Shown here one piece after another: positions 31,311 to 41,001 of a DNA stretch of 64,000 nucleotides. Under the pieces are notes generated by a model that made no database searches, was not told where the DNA came from, and saw nothing but the letters and a program-made list of their open reading frames with translations. Both the position numbers and the translations under genes were made by a program. Numbering within the stretch: the stretch's first letter is position 1; each line of letters starts with the position of its first letter. Origin of the DNA: Rhynchopus euleeides (lineage: Eukaryota; Euglenozoa; Diplonemea; Diplonemida; Diplonemidae); the NCBI GenBank assembly GCA_963210315.1, contig OY723258.1, positions 682,001-746,000 of the forward strand, given 5' to 3'.

Positions 31311-33888
31311 TCAGGAGGAGTAGGCGGTGTCCAGCCGAGCCGCAAAGTCCTTTGCTGGTGTGCCGAGGGACAAGCGTGCGCAGATGGCGTCCTTCTCGAA
31401 GCGGAGAATCTCCGGGCACACCTTGGACAGCTCCTCCAGCTGCATCCGTGTGAAGGCGCGCTGCTCCTGTATGGAGCTGCCGCCAGCGACAAGGGCGGTG
31501 CGGCTGCTGCTGACCAGGTCTGCCACAAAGGAATCCACGTTGACGCGGAAGTCTGTGGGGAACTCGATCTTCATGTAGCCGAGGCGTGCCGTCTGGTGCA
31601 CCTGGCACTGCACAATGCGGCAGTCGTGCTTCCGCCGCAACCGACCCTCAGGATTTGTCACGTGCTTCTGCAGCGGGGGTGGTGGGGTGGGGTGTGAGTG
31701 ATCTCCGAGTGTGCTCTCTTGTCGCATTGCCCAACAAAATAAGCTACAAGATTTGGGCTGGCCGGCACTGCCACTCGCTGGAACAGGCTGCCTCCTGAGG
31801 GCTCATACCTTGATCTCCTTGCAGGCCGTGTGAAGCAGCTGCTGCTCAGTCGGAACGACAATATCGAGGAAGGCCGCGCGTGGCTCTGACGGCACGCCCG
31901 CAACATCCACCGCCGCCTGGGTGTGAGGCATGAGGAGCAGGCGAGCAAAGGGGCGGAACAGGCAACCAACACAACGGGGGCTGCCCTCAGAGCCAAAGGC
32001 GGGGCAATGAAAGGTGATCCCCACACACACACCCCACCCCAACCCATTTCGGTCTCCACACACAACACCCCCAACATACCAACACGACACCCTCGAGCGC
32101 ACTGCTAACTGCCACCGCCACCGCCTGAACCGCGGCAGGGTCCAGCGCAGCATCACCCGTTGTCCTGAGAGTCCCGCGGAATCCACTCTCCGTAAGCTCG
32201 AGGCCGTGCTTCCCGAGACTCGCCTTCACCCCCGCAGCCCCCAGCACAGCACCCCACGCCCTCCGCCGCAGCTCCGACGGCTGCGCTGTGTGGTGCACCA
32301 TTAGGGATGCCGCACCGGCGCTGCAGGCGCCGAGATGCACCTCCACAGACTCGGGCAGCTGCCACGACTGCACCTCCTTCTCGAGGGACGCCTGCGTCCA
32401 GGCTGTGGTGTTGTGCAGCGTCAGCACCGCCTCCGCCTGCGTCCGCGGCGTGCGGTGCGCCGCAGGGGAGAGCATTCCCCATTCACGCATCTGGGCATAC
32501 AGCGCCTTCAGCCGGTCCTTCTGCTGCGCACGCTGCACATCCGGCAGCAGCGCCGAGATCCCCTCCGTCAGCATCCCGCAGCTGGCAGACGCGTCACCCT
32601 TCTTCTTATCCTCCTGCGCGAGATCGACCCCCCTCTCCCGCAGCTCCGCCTCGTGTTGGCGGAGCGTCTCCTTTGCACAGCTCAGCTCCGCCAGCACCTC
32701 GTCCCTCTTCTTCTTCGAACTCTCGGCGTAAGCCGCCATCCGCCTTTTCTTCAGCGGCGCCTGCGCCATGTCATCCTTCAGAGATGCGTGCCGCTCCTCC
32801 AGGGCCTTCGCCTTCTCCCTCAGTGCGACCGCCTCCTCTGTGATCCGCTTCAGATGAACCGCATCAAGAAGATCCATCTTCTTCTGCTTGATCTCCAGAA
32901 GAAGCGCGGTCTCCTCCTCCTCGTCTTTAAAGAGAGAGCTGGTCGGCGGGGGAACCGGGGTGACCGCCGCGCGGTTCTGCTGATTTTTCTTCGGTTTTTT
33001 CCGGAGGGCCACCCGGAGCTTCTCCTCCTCCTCCGGTGTCACGGATGCCGCAGGCCTGACGAGGGACACGCGGAGGACATGCCGGTTCACCGAAGCGGCA
33101 AACCACGCCTCCCCTTTGGAAGCACCCTGTGCGGCGATAGCCTCCTCATCAAGGGACAGGGGAGCCCACATCGCGGTGAAGACATCAGGCGCGCCTGCGC
33201 AGAGCGCGACTATATCCTCTGCACAAAGTGGCTCGCCCTCCAGCTGCACGTGGTGCCTCAGCTCCCCCAGGGTTTGGGTGACACGGCGGGGTCCCAGAGA
33301 GGAGCGGAACACAGCAAGGATCTGCGAGGCAGCATCGGGTATCCGGGCGAGCTTCTCACCACCCCCTGCCGCAGTGGAGAGGCGGACCCCGAGGGAAGTG
33401 CTCCTGGGCAGGGCGGATGCCTCCGGGGAGCAGGAGTCGTCGCTGGCCTGTGCAAGGGAGGTGAGCGCTGCGGAGAGGTCGTTGCATGTCGCCTCCTCGT
33501 CGCCAAACACAGGGGCTGTGGCGGGGTCGGCGGAGGAGGAGGAGGAGGGTCCGTCCTTCCCCAGCTGATTCCGGGATCCGGTCCGTCGGAGGGGCGCTGC
33601 GGTTCGGAGCTCCGGCGGGTCGCTCGGGATCCCAGAGAAGTGGACGCCCTTCCGCGCCCCCTCGGCGGCGGGGGGCGCCGGCGTTGCCTCTGCCGGCTCC
33701 ACCGCCTCCGCCGCAACCTCGGCGAGCGACTTCACGCTGGAGGCGGGCAGCTTCCGCCACCTCCTGGTGTCGAATTGGATGTGGAAGAACCCACCTGCCG
33801 CTGCCCGGCGCACCTTGGCCCGGACCCACTCCTGGGAGTCGGGGTCGAGGGCTGACACCGGGTCTCCCTTTTCTAAGGTGTCCGCCAT
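31311..33888 (-). CDS. Tudor-like, coiled-coil protein, three exons
   Basis: Exons on the minus strand: 33888-32080, 31916-31809, 31667-31311, giving 757 residues. Both introns are GTATG...CAG and phase 0. Residues about 5-55 (GDPVSALDPDSQEWVRAKV... then FHIQFDTRRWRKLP) look like a Tudor/Agenet-type domain, a fold that often reads methylated residues. A Ser/Ala/Pro-rich stretch follows, then a charged coiled coil (about 310-450, KKKR and EEEE runs). The C-terminal 250 residues are a compact alpha/beta-looking region I do not recognise. The intron 1 donor follows SALEGVVL; without splicing the frame runs into an unrelated tail and stops at 31987. A nuclear or chromatin role is possible but rests on the Tudor-like match alone. 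The downstream neighbour is the palindromic element 1. Confidence 0.75.
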
Positions 33889-34262
33889 GGTGTGGGGGAG
33901 GAAAGGCGTCCGCCGCCCCGGGGTGTGTGGGGCAGCTCAGGCCAGGAAGGCGCTGCCTGTGTGTGTGGGGGGGGTGGGGGGGTGGGGTGTGTTGAAAAGA
34001 AAGAGCGGTGTGAGGTGCTCTCCAGCAAGTTGAGGGTTGGTTGGTTGGTTGGTTGGTTGGTTGGTTGGTTGTCGAGAGTGGGAGAATGGGAAAACAAATC
34101 ACCCACTGGTAGGCAGCACCTTCTTGCAGCAGGTTGAGAGGGAGGGGTGCAGGTGGGGGTGGGGGGGTGGGTGGGGTTTTTGGTCACGTTCTTCCGCCAG
34201 GAGGGCTGTGCATCGGTAGCTAGGCCCGGACGACAACAATCGGTTCCGGTTCAGATGCTGAT
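33889..34262. other. Intergenic region with (TTGG)n
   Basis: It carries the 5' leader of the Tudor-like gene and a TTGG tetranucleotide microsatellite of about nine units (34035-34070). Nothing else seen. Confidence 0.7.
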
Positions 34263-34304
34263 CACGGTGGGATCTTGTAAATTTTACATGTATAACTACA
34301 AGTA

Positions 34305-34649
34305 CCGTATACGTAAATATTTTGGAACGTAAATATTATGGAACGTAAATATTATGGAACGTAAATATTTTGGAACGCTGGTGGGTTGGCGTTCCAAATT
34401 TTTTTCGTTCCATAATATTTACAGGGCTTTCTGCGACTCGGGGACTTGGACCAGGTGATCGGACGGCATACAGAGTCCCTGACGGGACCTACTCGTGCAC
34501 TTTTCGCGCGATTCCTGAGCCAAGCCATCCTCACCACCGAGTCCCCAACTGGCCCTGTAAATATTTTGGAACGTAAATATTATGGAACGGACCGGGCAAA
34601 AATGGGCCCGTTCCATAATATTTACGTTCCATAATATTTACGTATACGG
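34305..34649. mobile_element. TA-flanked inner module, copy 2 (345 bp)
   Basis: Same ends as copy 1 (CCGTATACG / CGTATACGG, TA flanks) and almost the same sequence. It is 16 bp longer because the left end has four rather than three GTAAATATTWTGGAAC units. Confidence 0.75.
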
Positions 34650-35265
34650 TATATACATGTATTATACATGTATAATACTTGCATGTCAACTATTATACAT
34701 GTATAATACATGTATATGCCTGAAATATACATGTAAAATACATGTATATCAAGTAAAAATACAAGTATAATACTTGCATGTCAACTATTATACATGTATT
34801 TTTACTTGATATACATGTATTTTACATGTATATTTCAGGCATTTACATGTATTTTACATGTATAATACTTGTCATGCAAGTATTATACATGTAAAATACT
34901 TGCATGACAAGTAAAATACATGTATAATACTTGCATGACAAGTAAAATACTTGCATGCAAGTAAAATACATGTATTTTACTTGCATGCAAGTATTTTACT
35001 TGTCATGCAAGTATTTTACATGTATAATACTTGCATGACAAGTATTATACATGTAAAATACATGTAAATGCCTGAAATATACATGTAAAATACATGTATA
35101 TCAAGTAAAAATACATGTATAATAGTTGACATGCAAGTATTATACTTGTATTTTTACTTGATATACATGTATTTTACATGTATATTTCAGGCATATACAT
35201 GTATTATACATGTATAATAGTTGACATGCAAGTATTATACATGTATAATACATGTATTATACTTG
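34650..35265. repeat. Near-perfect palindrome of about 600 bp made of smaller palindromes
   Basis: The centre is at 34970/34971 (GTAAAATACA|TGTATTTTAC). Reading outward, the arms match essentially base for base. The exception is one extra unit of about 31 bp (ATAATACTTGCATGACAAGT region, near 34915-34945) in the left arm. Each arm is built from short palindromes: ACATGT, GTATAC-like, TTGCATGCAA, and TTACATGTAA variants. Markers such as GCCTGAAATATACATG appear in both orientations. Confidence 0.85.
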
Positions 35266-35342
35266 TAGTTATACATGTAAAATTTACAAGATCCCACCGT
35301 GATGGGTTCCGGGGGGGGGGGGGAGGGGTGACTTTTGCCTGT

Positions 35343-38176
35343 CCGCACGGTGGTCTTAAACAGCGGTTTACATATGTAAAATGCATATCATTTTGCATAT
35401 CATTTTGCATATGAAAATCCCGGGCTGACATAAGACAGTCAGGATTTACATATGTAAACCTGGGATTTACATATGCAACTTCCAGATTTACATATGTAAA
35501 TCCCAAATTTACATACCGTCACTCAAGTTTTGTTGGTGGGGTAATATATTGGTGGGGTAAATATGTTGGTGGGGTACTAATTTGGTGGATTTGGGGCTCT
35601 GAAAAAAGTTGGTGGGTTATTACCCCACCAACATAATTACCCCTGGGGCGCATTGTACTTGGCGATTTTTTCTGGCACCTGGGATTTGGAGCCCCCTTCC
35701 CACCCACCCCGACTGCGCGTACGCATGTGCGTACGCCGTCCGCACTTTCTGAAACCGCGCTGCGTACGCGTACGCAGAAATTGCGTACGGCTGGTATTCC
35801 AGGTCTCTCAGCACACAGTAGGCCACCCAGTAGGCTGAGCCCTGGCCTTTGCTCTTGCCTTTCACAGACGGTTCCTTCGCGCACAAGTGCAAAAGGTACG
35901 ATTACCTACTCGAAGGCTCGAAGGCTGCTGAGGTTGACGACCGATTTGGTGTGCGGACATGGCCGTCTCTTGTACTACATAGACTGCCGTTTGCAGGCGC
36001 CGCACGCCCACGCGTACGCCGTATGCATTTTCTGGAAAACGTAGCCATCAGCCGGGCCCCTTAGGCGTTCGCCACGAAAACGGTAGTCAGCGATGCGCAT
36101 TGGGGTAATAAATTGGTGGGGTAGATTTGTTGGTGGGGTAAATATGTTGGTGGGGTACTAATTTGGTGGATTTGGGGGTTCTGGAAGAAGTTGGTGGGTT
36201 ATTACCCCACCAACATTACTTGAGTGACGGTATGTAAATCCAGATTTACATATGTAAATCTGGATTTACATATGTAAAATCCGGCGATTTATAGGGGGAC
36301 CCTTTTCGAATTTTTTTTCCGGGGTGGGTCTATTTTGGACGTTTGAGGCCGATTTCGAAGGAATTTTTGAGTTTTGAGCCTATTTTGGGCCCTAAAACGC
36401 GTTAAAACCGGTCCCGAAAATGGCTGATTTTTGGCCTTGGCCAAATCTCGCCCAAAATATTGACCCAAAATTTTCTGGGACAAAAATCGGGTCCTGGTGG
36501 TCTGGAACTGTCCATTTTCGAAGACAGTCGTGAGAAAATCTCGAGTTTCCGCCCCGAGTTCCCTCATGCGACCCCAAAAATCAAGCAAATGAGGGTTGCC
36601 TCCAAATCGGGGTTGTGGGGAGAAAATCGGCCAATTGAGGTTCGGGTCGTCTCTTGTGCGAAATTCAGACAAAACTCAAGTATTCAAACGCTATACCTAC
36701 CCCAACCGCAACCCCACCCCCTGCCTTCTGCCCCCCCCCACCCCTGTGCAAGGTCATGTGCCCCGTCCCATCGCGTGTTGCCTTGATTGTTGCAGATTTT
36801 CAAATTGGGAAATTTCAGGTGACCCGATGATAGGGATGTACCCCGAGGGTCTACCTGCAGGGATCCACTTTTTGCTATGCCTGCATTGCTGCTGTTTGCG
36901 CTTCTCGCCTCCACACACCACCCTGGGGGGAGGGACAGAGGGCGGAGGGGGCTACACACTTACACAACCGATTCGGTCAAACAATGCCACGTCATCCCCA
37001 TTGGGGTCCTGGACCGCGGCGTCTCTCCCAGCGAATTGGTGTCGTCATCAGGCAGGCTAAGTAGTTGTCTACACAGGACATTGGTTTTAAGGGGGGTCTG
37101 AGTTCTGCGGAACTGGCTTCAAGGGACGCCCCCTCGTAATGACTGGGTGGATGGAGCCAAGTAATACCAGGTGGTCGGACACCGGAACTCTCGGCATTTA
37201 TTAGTCGCGGGAACTGTGTCCGTGTGGTAGGTGACCCCTTCCGATTCCACTGATTCCACTCTTGAACATGTAGTGTTGAAAGATACTTGGTGTTCTGATG
37301 TTTTACAGGGTACTTGACAAAGGAAAGAGGGTGGTCAGTCTTGTGATCCACCCTGAATCCTTCCTGTGAGCAGCAGATCCACAACACCTTGACTTCTTTC
37401 AGCGGCTGTATTGATATTGCCTGACACAGCAAACATGATTCAATTGGAGGAACAAGCCTCGTACACCAGCGGCCCAAAAGGTGGATTTCATGTATGGTTT
37501 TAGGATTTCCCTTACTACTGATGGTGTAGAGACTACAAAGCCTGACCTGATGACGCCGCCATGAACCTGGGAGACACGCCGCGTGAGAAGGGACCTCGGT
37601 GCGGGGTGGCGTGAAGATCCTGCCTGAGTGCCCTCGTCGGGACCCGCGGTAAACCGTGGCGTTCCCCCCGAGGCAAGTCCAGGACGAAGGTTGCAGATAA
37701 CCGCTGCACCTCTTCGTCCGAAAGGAGCTCACAGGATAGGGGAACTGCCCACACCCCACTCACGACAGTGTATCCGAAAGGTGCACTGCGCGTGTGGTGG
37801 CGGTGTCGGGTCCAGACCCACCTCGTTCCCCCATGCCCGTCAGTTGTTGCCCCTCCAGGGGTGGCTGCTGTCTGGCATGGGGGGCGCCCTCCCTGCCTTG
37901 CAAGGGAAAATGTAGAACGGCATGCTGCCCGTTTCTTCATTTTTCACCTGCCTGGTGGGGGGGGACCTCTCACGAGGCAAAAAAGAGGAACGGCATGCTG
38001 CCCGTTCGCTCATTTTTGCCTCGGGGGTACATATGCAACCTCCGGATTTACATATGTAAGCTCCGGATTTTACATATGTAAACTCCAAAATTTACATATG
38101 TAAATCGGAAAATTTTGATATGCAAAAATTTGATTAGCAAAATGATATGCATTTTCTGCATAAGACCACCGTGCGG
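35343..38176. mobile_element. CACGGTGG-TIR element 3 (2.83 kb) with nested insertion
   Basis: CCGCACGGTGGTCTTA (35343-35358) and its exact complement at 38161-38176 form a 16/16 TIR that shares CACGGTGG with elements 1 and 2. Subterminal regions on both sides carry TTTACATATGTAAA palindromes and ATGCATATCATTTTGC blocks in opposite orientation (35369-35520 and 38024-38160). The interior holds a nested TA-flanked module (35516-36230), AT-rich sequence (36280-36680), and about 1.3 kb without a convincing gene. Near 37917 and 37989 the block GAACGGCATGCTGCCCGTT occurs twice. A 255-codon minus frame (36992-37759) has no recognisable motif. Confidence 0.7.
35516..36230. mobile_element. Nested TA-flanked module with CCGTCACTCAAG ends (715 bp)
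   Basis: Ends CCGTCACTCAAG and CTTGAGTGACGG with TA on each side. The insertion split a TTTACATATGTAAA palindrome of element 3 between CAT and ATG. The similarity between ends continues inward as GTTGGTGGGGTAATA. About 105-115 bp near each end (35531-35634 and 36101-36216) are direct copies of one another, each itself closing on GGTGGGTTATTACCCCACC. The centre has repeated GCGTACGC palindromes (35717-35790). Confidence 0.75.
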
Positions 38177-38563
38177 AAACATGGGGCGTTGTATGTTGGC
38201 AATGCAGCGCACAGAGACATCAGAAGGCAAAGGCACGCCACCCCAAGGGCACACGCAGCCCTGCGGCACCCTCACGTCAGTACTATCTAACCTGGGTACT
38301 TACCAACTTCCCATTCGGGCCTACCTAGTATTCCCTTGACCTGCTGGGTATCCATACCCCATTCACCCACGTCAGTACCAAATATCGAAGGAAGCACGTC
38401 CGGGGTTTTGTAGAACACACTCATGCGATCACCCGGCCCTGGAGGAGGCCACGCGTCACAGACAGCAAACAGCCCAATCACTTCTGTCTCACTATGAAGT
38501 ATGCCAGGTACACTGAAGTGTCGTTCTTTAGACCAGCCAGCCTCCCGCAGTCCATCTCCCGTG
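38177..38563. other. Intergenic region 3' of the first PPR-like gene
   Basis: No gene seen. Mixed composition without repeats that I recognise; probably the 3' untranslated region of the gene ending at 38564. Confidence 0.5.
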
Positions 38564-39853
38564 TCAACCCTCTGTTATGTCGCTGACTTCGAGAGGGGGG
38601 GGGCTCAGGCGCCAGTGAAGCAACCCGCCTTGCCCCATGGCCTTCTGGTTCGCGATGAACCAGTTGTTGGCTTGCTTCAGCAGGGATGCCTCCCTGGCTG
38701 TCACGTCGGCCACGCCAAACTTGCGGAAGGTGCGGATAACCTTGCGGGCATGCGCGTGGCTGCCAGCCTCGAGGAATATGCAGGCGGATTCCAACATCAA
38801 CTGCCGGTTGTGGTTCCCGGTGTCAAGCGCGCGGGCCACAACCGCATTGGTGAGGGCCAGGAAGGGTTGTATGTCGATCTGGTTGCGGAGGCTGAGGGTA
38901 TCCCGCACCGCCGCTGCCGCCGCAACCTCGCGTTTGAGGAAGCTCCTGCACGCCGAAACCATCCCTGCGTAGTGCCGCGCGTCCACAGCCAGCCCAAGCT
39001 TGCCCGGAATGGCACACCCGACAGCAAAGGTTTTGAAGTCACCCACACGCCCCAAGGCCTGAATATACGCTGTGACGTGCCCGATGGTCACTCGGTGCTT
39101 CGTCTTGAAGAACCATGCAAAAACTCTTTCAACCTCCTCCGCAGTGGTGGCAACCTTGAGGGACGCCGTGCAGACGACCGGTTCGATCTCCCTGTGAACA
39201 AACACCTTGTTCCGCATGAACGAGCATATCAGCTTCACCTGAGAACTCGTCTTACACGCCTTCAGAATCGTTTTATACAGAGACATCAAAGCAACATCCT
39301 GCATCTGGAGCTGCCCGGTGTGATGCGACTCGAGTATGTCAAGCCACACCTCAAAGCAGTAAGCAAAGTCTTCTGAGTAGACGGCTCTCTTGAGATAGCT
39401 GATCTGAATCACGTGGGTTTTTGGAAGCCCCTTTGCAACGTATTCTTGATATATCCTGGCGTAGTGAAGGGACCCGGAGATATACTTTGCGTAGGCTATC
39501 ACTGGGGGGGTGACCCCGTCCTCCAGCATATGCTCCCATGCGGTGTCGGCATAATGCGGTGGGAGACGGTGCTTCGCCACCCCATCGAGCACAGCAGTGT
39601 AACACGCAGCATTCATCTGCTTCCTCTCACGGTGGAAATTGACAAGAGCGGTGACCTTCGAAGACATCTCCATCTTCTCCCGGAACGTATACACCTTGTG
39701 GCCCAGCAGCCGCTCAAACGCTTCGCTCTTCGCCCCGCGCGTAAACTTTGCTGAGGGAGATGGGTGCGCCTTGGCTAGGCGAGGCCCCACAGGAAGTTTC
39801 CCCGGCCACACCTCCACCGGGGCACACTCGAGAAGGCATCGGGCCAGGCTCAT
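38564..39853 (-). CDS. PPR-like helical-repeat protein, probably mitochondrial
   Basis: A 429-residue single-exon product. The body is a string of helix pairs typical of pentatricopeptide proteins, with units such as NAACYTAVLDGVAKHRLPP, FAYCFEVWLDILESHHTGQ and DARHYAGMVSACRSFLKRE. PPR proteins bind organelle RNA and act in its processing, editing or translation. The N-terminus (SLARCLLECAPVEVWPGKLP) is weakly amphipathic and lacks acidic residues early on, as in a mitochondrial presequence. The start at 39853 is preferred over frame extension to 39898, which begins without an ATG and is Pro-rich. Repeat spacing is loose, so another alpha-solenoid family is possible. A target RNA cannot be named. 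Confidence 0.7.
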   Translation of the reverse strand: MSLARCLLECAPVEVWPGKLPVGPRLAKAHPSPSAKFTRGAKSEAFERLLGHKVYTFREKMEMSSKVTALVNFHRERKQMNAACYTAVLDGVAKHRLPPHYADTAWEHMLEDGVTPPVIAYAKYISGSLHYARIYQEYVAKGLPKTHVIQISYLKRAVYSEDFAYCFEVWLDILESHHTGQLQMQDVALMSLYKTILKACKTSSQVKLICSFMRNKVFVHREIEPVVCTASLKVATTAEEVERVFAWFFKTKHRVTIGHVTAYIQALGRVGDFKTFAVGCAIPGKLGLAVDARHYAGMVSACRSFLKREVAAAAAVRDTLSLRNQIDIQPFLALTNAVVARALDTGNHNRQLMLESACIFLEAGSHAHARKVIRTFRKFGVADVTAREASLLKQANNWFIANQKAMGQGGLLHWRLSPPPLEVSDITEG

Positions 39854-40512
39854 GACGGATCCTCTTTCGGGATGCGGTGGAGGAGGGGCAGATGGCACGA
39901 GGGGTGGGTGGGGGTGGGCCCAGCCAGAATGCGATGGGGGGAGGGGGGGATCGAACAGTCAAATCAAAGGGTAGCGCGCCACCGCCCCCTCATCACTGCG
40001 GGGGTGGAGCGGGGGGTGGGAGGTGCATTGGGGGACCCCTGGGGCAGGTTGACAAACCCTCTCCGATAGGCCCCAACCCTCGCCTGCGTGGAGGGGGGGG
40101 TGGTGTGTGGGTGTGGTTTTGATGGGCTGTTCTCCGGCACGGCGTGGCCTAGATGGTGGAGAGAGACTCTACACTCCCAGTGCAAGAGAGAGAGTATGAA
40201 AAGACGCGATATCAATGCAATAGAAGGGGGAGGGCATTGGGGGGGGGGGGGGGGGTACGATTCTCACGATTTCTGCGATTCCTATAGAATATCACGGTCT
40301 AGCTGCGGCACACAACCCGGCTCCATCCCACCCCCACCCCCTCCCCCCACCACCACCACCACCCCCACAGGATCCTCTACTCCGTTGTTTTCTTGAATTA
40401 TCGGGGTGCTCAAGGCGCCTCTCCTGGCATACCCAGCGTACCCACCCATCATCTCCCGCTTTCGTGTAGGGGTGTACCGGGGGGTCGTGAAGTTGAAGTC
40501 GAAGGAATCATA
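39854..40512. other. Intergenic region with poly-G run
   Basis: No gene seen. It contains a 17-base G run (40239-40255) and (CCA)n-like sequence near 40326-40370, and ends at the TIR element copy B. Confidence 0.6.
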
Positions 40513-40620
40513 GGGGGTCTTCGCTGGTCGTTATTCTTCGTCAATCTCCGTCAGTTTTCAGCTAATTCAATAGGAAATGCACCAAAACGCACTGACGATC
40601 ACCCCGTAGCGAAGACCCCC
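40513..40620. mobile_element. Short TIR element, copy B, 108 bp
   Basis: GGGGGTCTTCGCTGG at the left and CCGTAGCGAAGACCCCC at the right, the cleanest ends of the family. It is flanked by ATA on both sides. It matches copy A (2389-2496) at most positions with no indels. Confidence 0.8.
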
Positions 40621-41001
40621 ATAAAGATGATCTCCATTCACTCGTTATGCAGGTTGTGTCTGATCCAGTGATATACTCGGCCTGTTTTGTGTTGTTGCAC
40701 TGCGCGAGGCAATTAGTCGGCTGTCTGCGCTCCGATGCAATGTAAACCTTCTCTGCAGCGTGGTGGGCGCAATATCAGTAATACCCCCCCATGCGAGGAA
40801 ACAAAATCGTTGGAACCACCCCGCCCCCCACCACACTCCTTCCAAAATCATCGGGGTCATGGCAGCAACACATTGAGCAGCCTTGCTCTCTCTTGATGCG
40901 ACACACATTGCTCCGACTCGCCGTCTTCTTCGGTGATCCAGAGGGTGCTCGCTCAGGTTATGGCGTTCACAGCTTCCACAGCCTTCACAGCCGAACACTG
41001 T
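40621..41001. other. Intergenic region 3' of the exonuclease gene
   Basis: Nothing recognised. Near 40971-40995 the words TTCACAGC and CTTCACAG recur a few times. Probably the 3' untranslated region of the upstream (minus-strand) gene. Confidence 0.5.

Larger units (their letters stand above)
34263..35301. mobile_element. CACGGTGG-TIR palindromic element 2 (about 1.04 kb)
   Basis: Left CACGGTGGGATCTTGTAAAT and right ATTTACAAGATCCCACCGTG form an inverted pair that runs on, nearly perfect, for about 40 bp (through TTTTACATGTATAACTACAAG). AT on each outer side extends it to ATCACGG/CCGTGAT. Inside are the second copy of the TA-flanked module (34305-34649) and a giant palindrome (34650-35265). 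No coding capacity. Confidence 0.8.

Noticed and set aside
36992-37759. 255-codon minus frame inside element 3 as a possible transposase
   Set aside because: No catalytic triad, helix-turn-helix or zinc finger visible, and no ATG-supported conserved motif.
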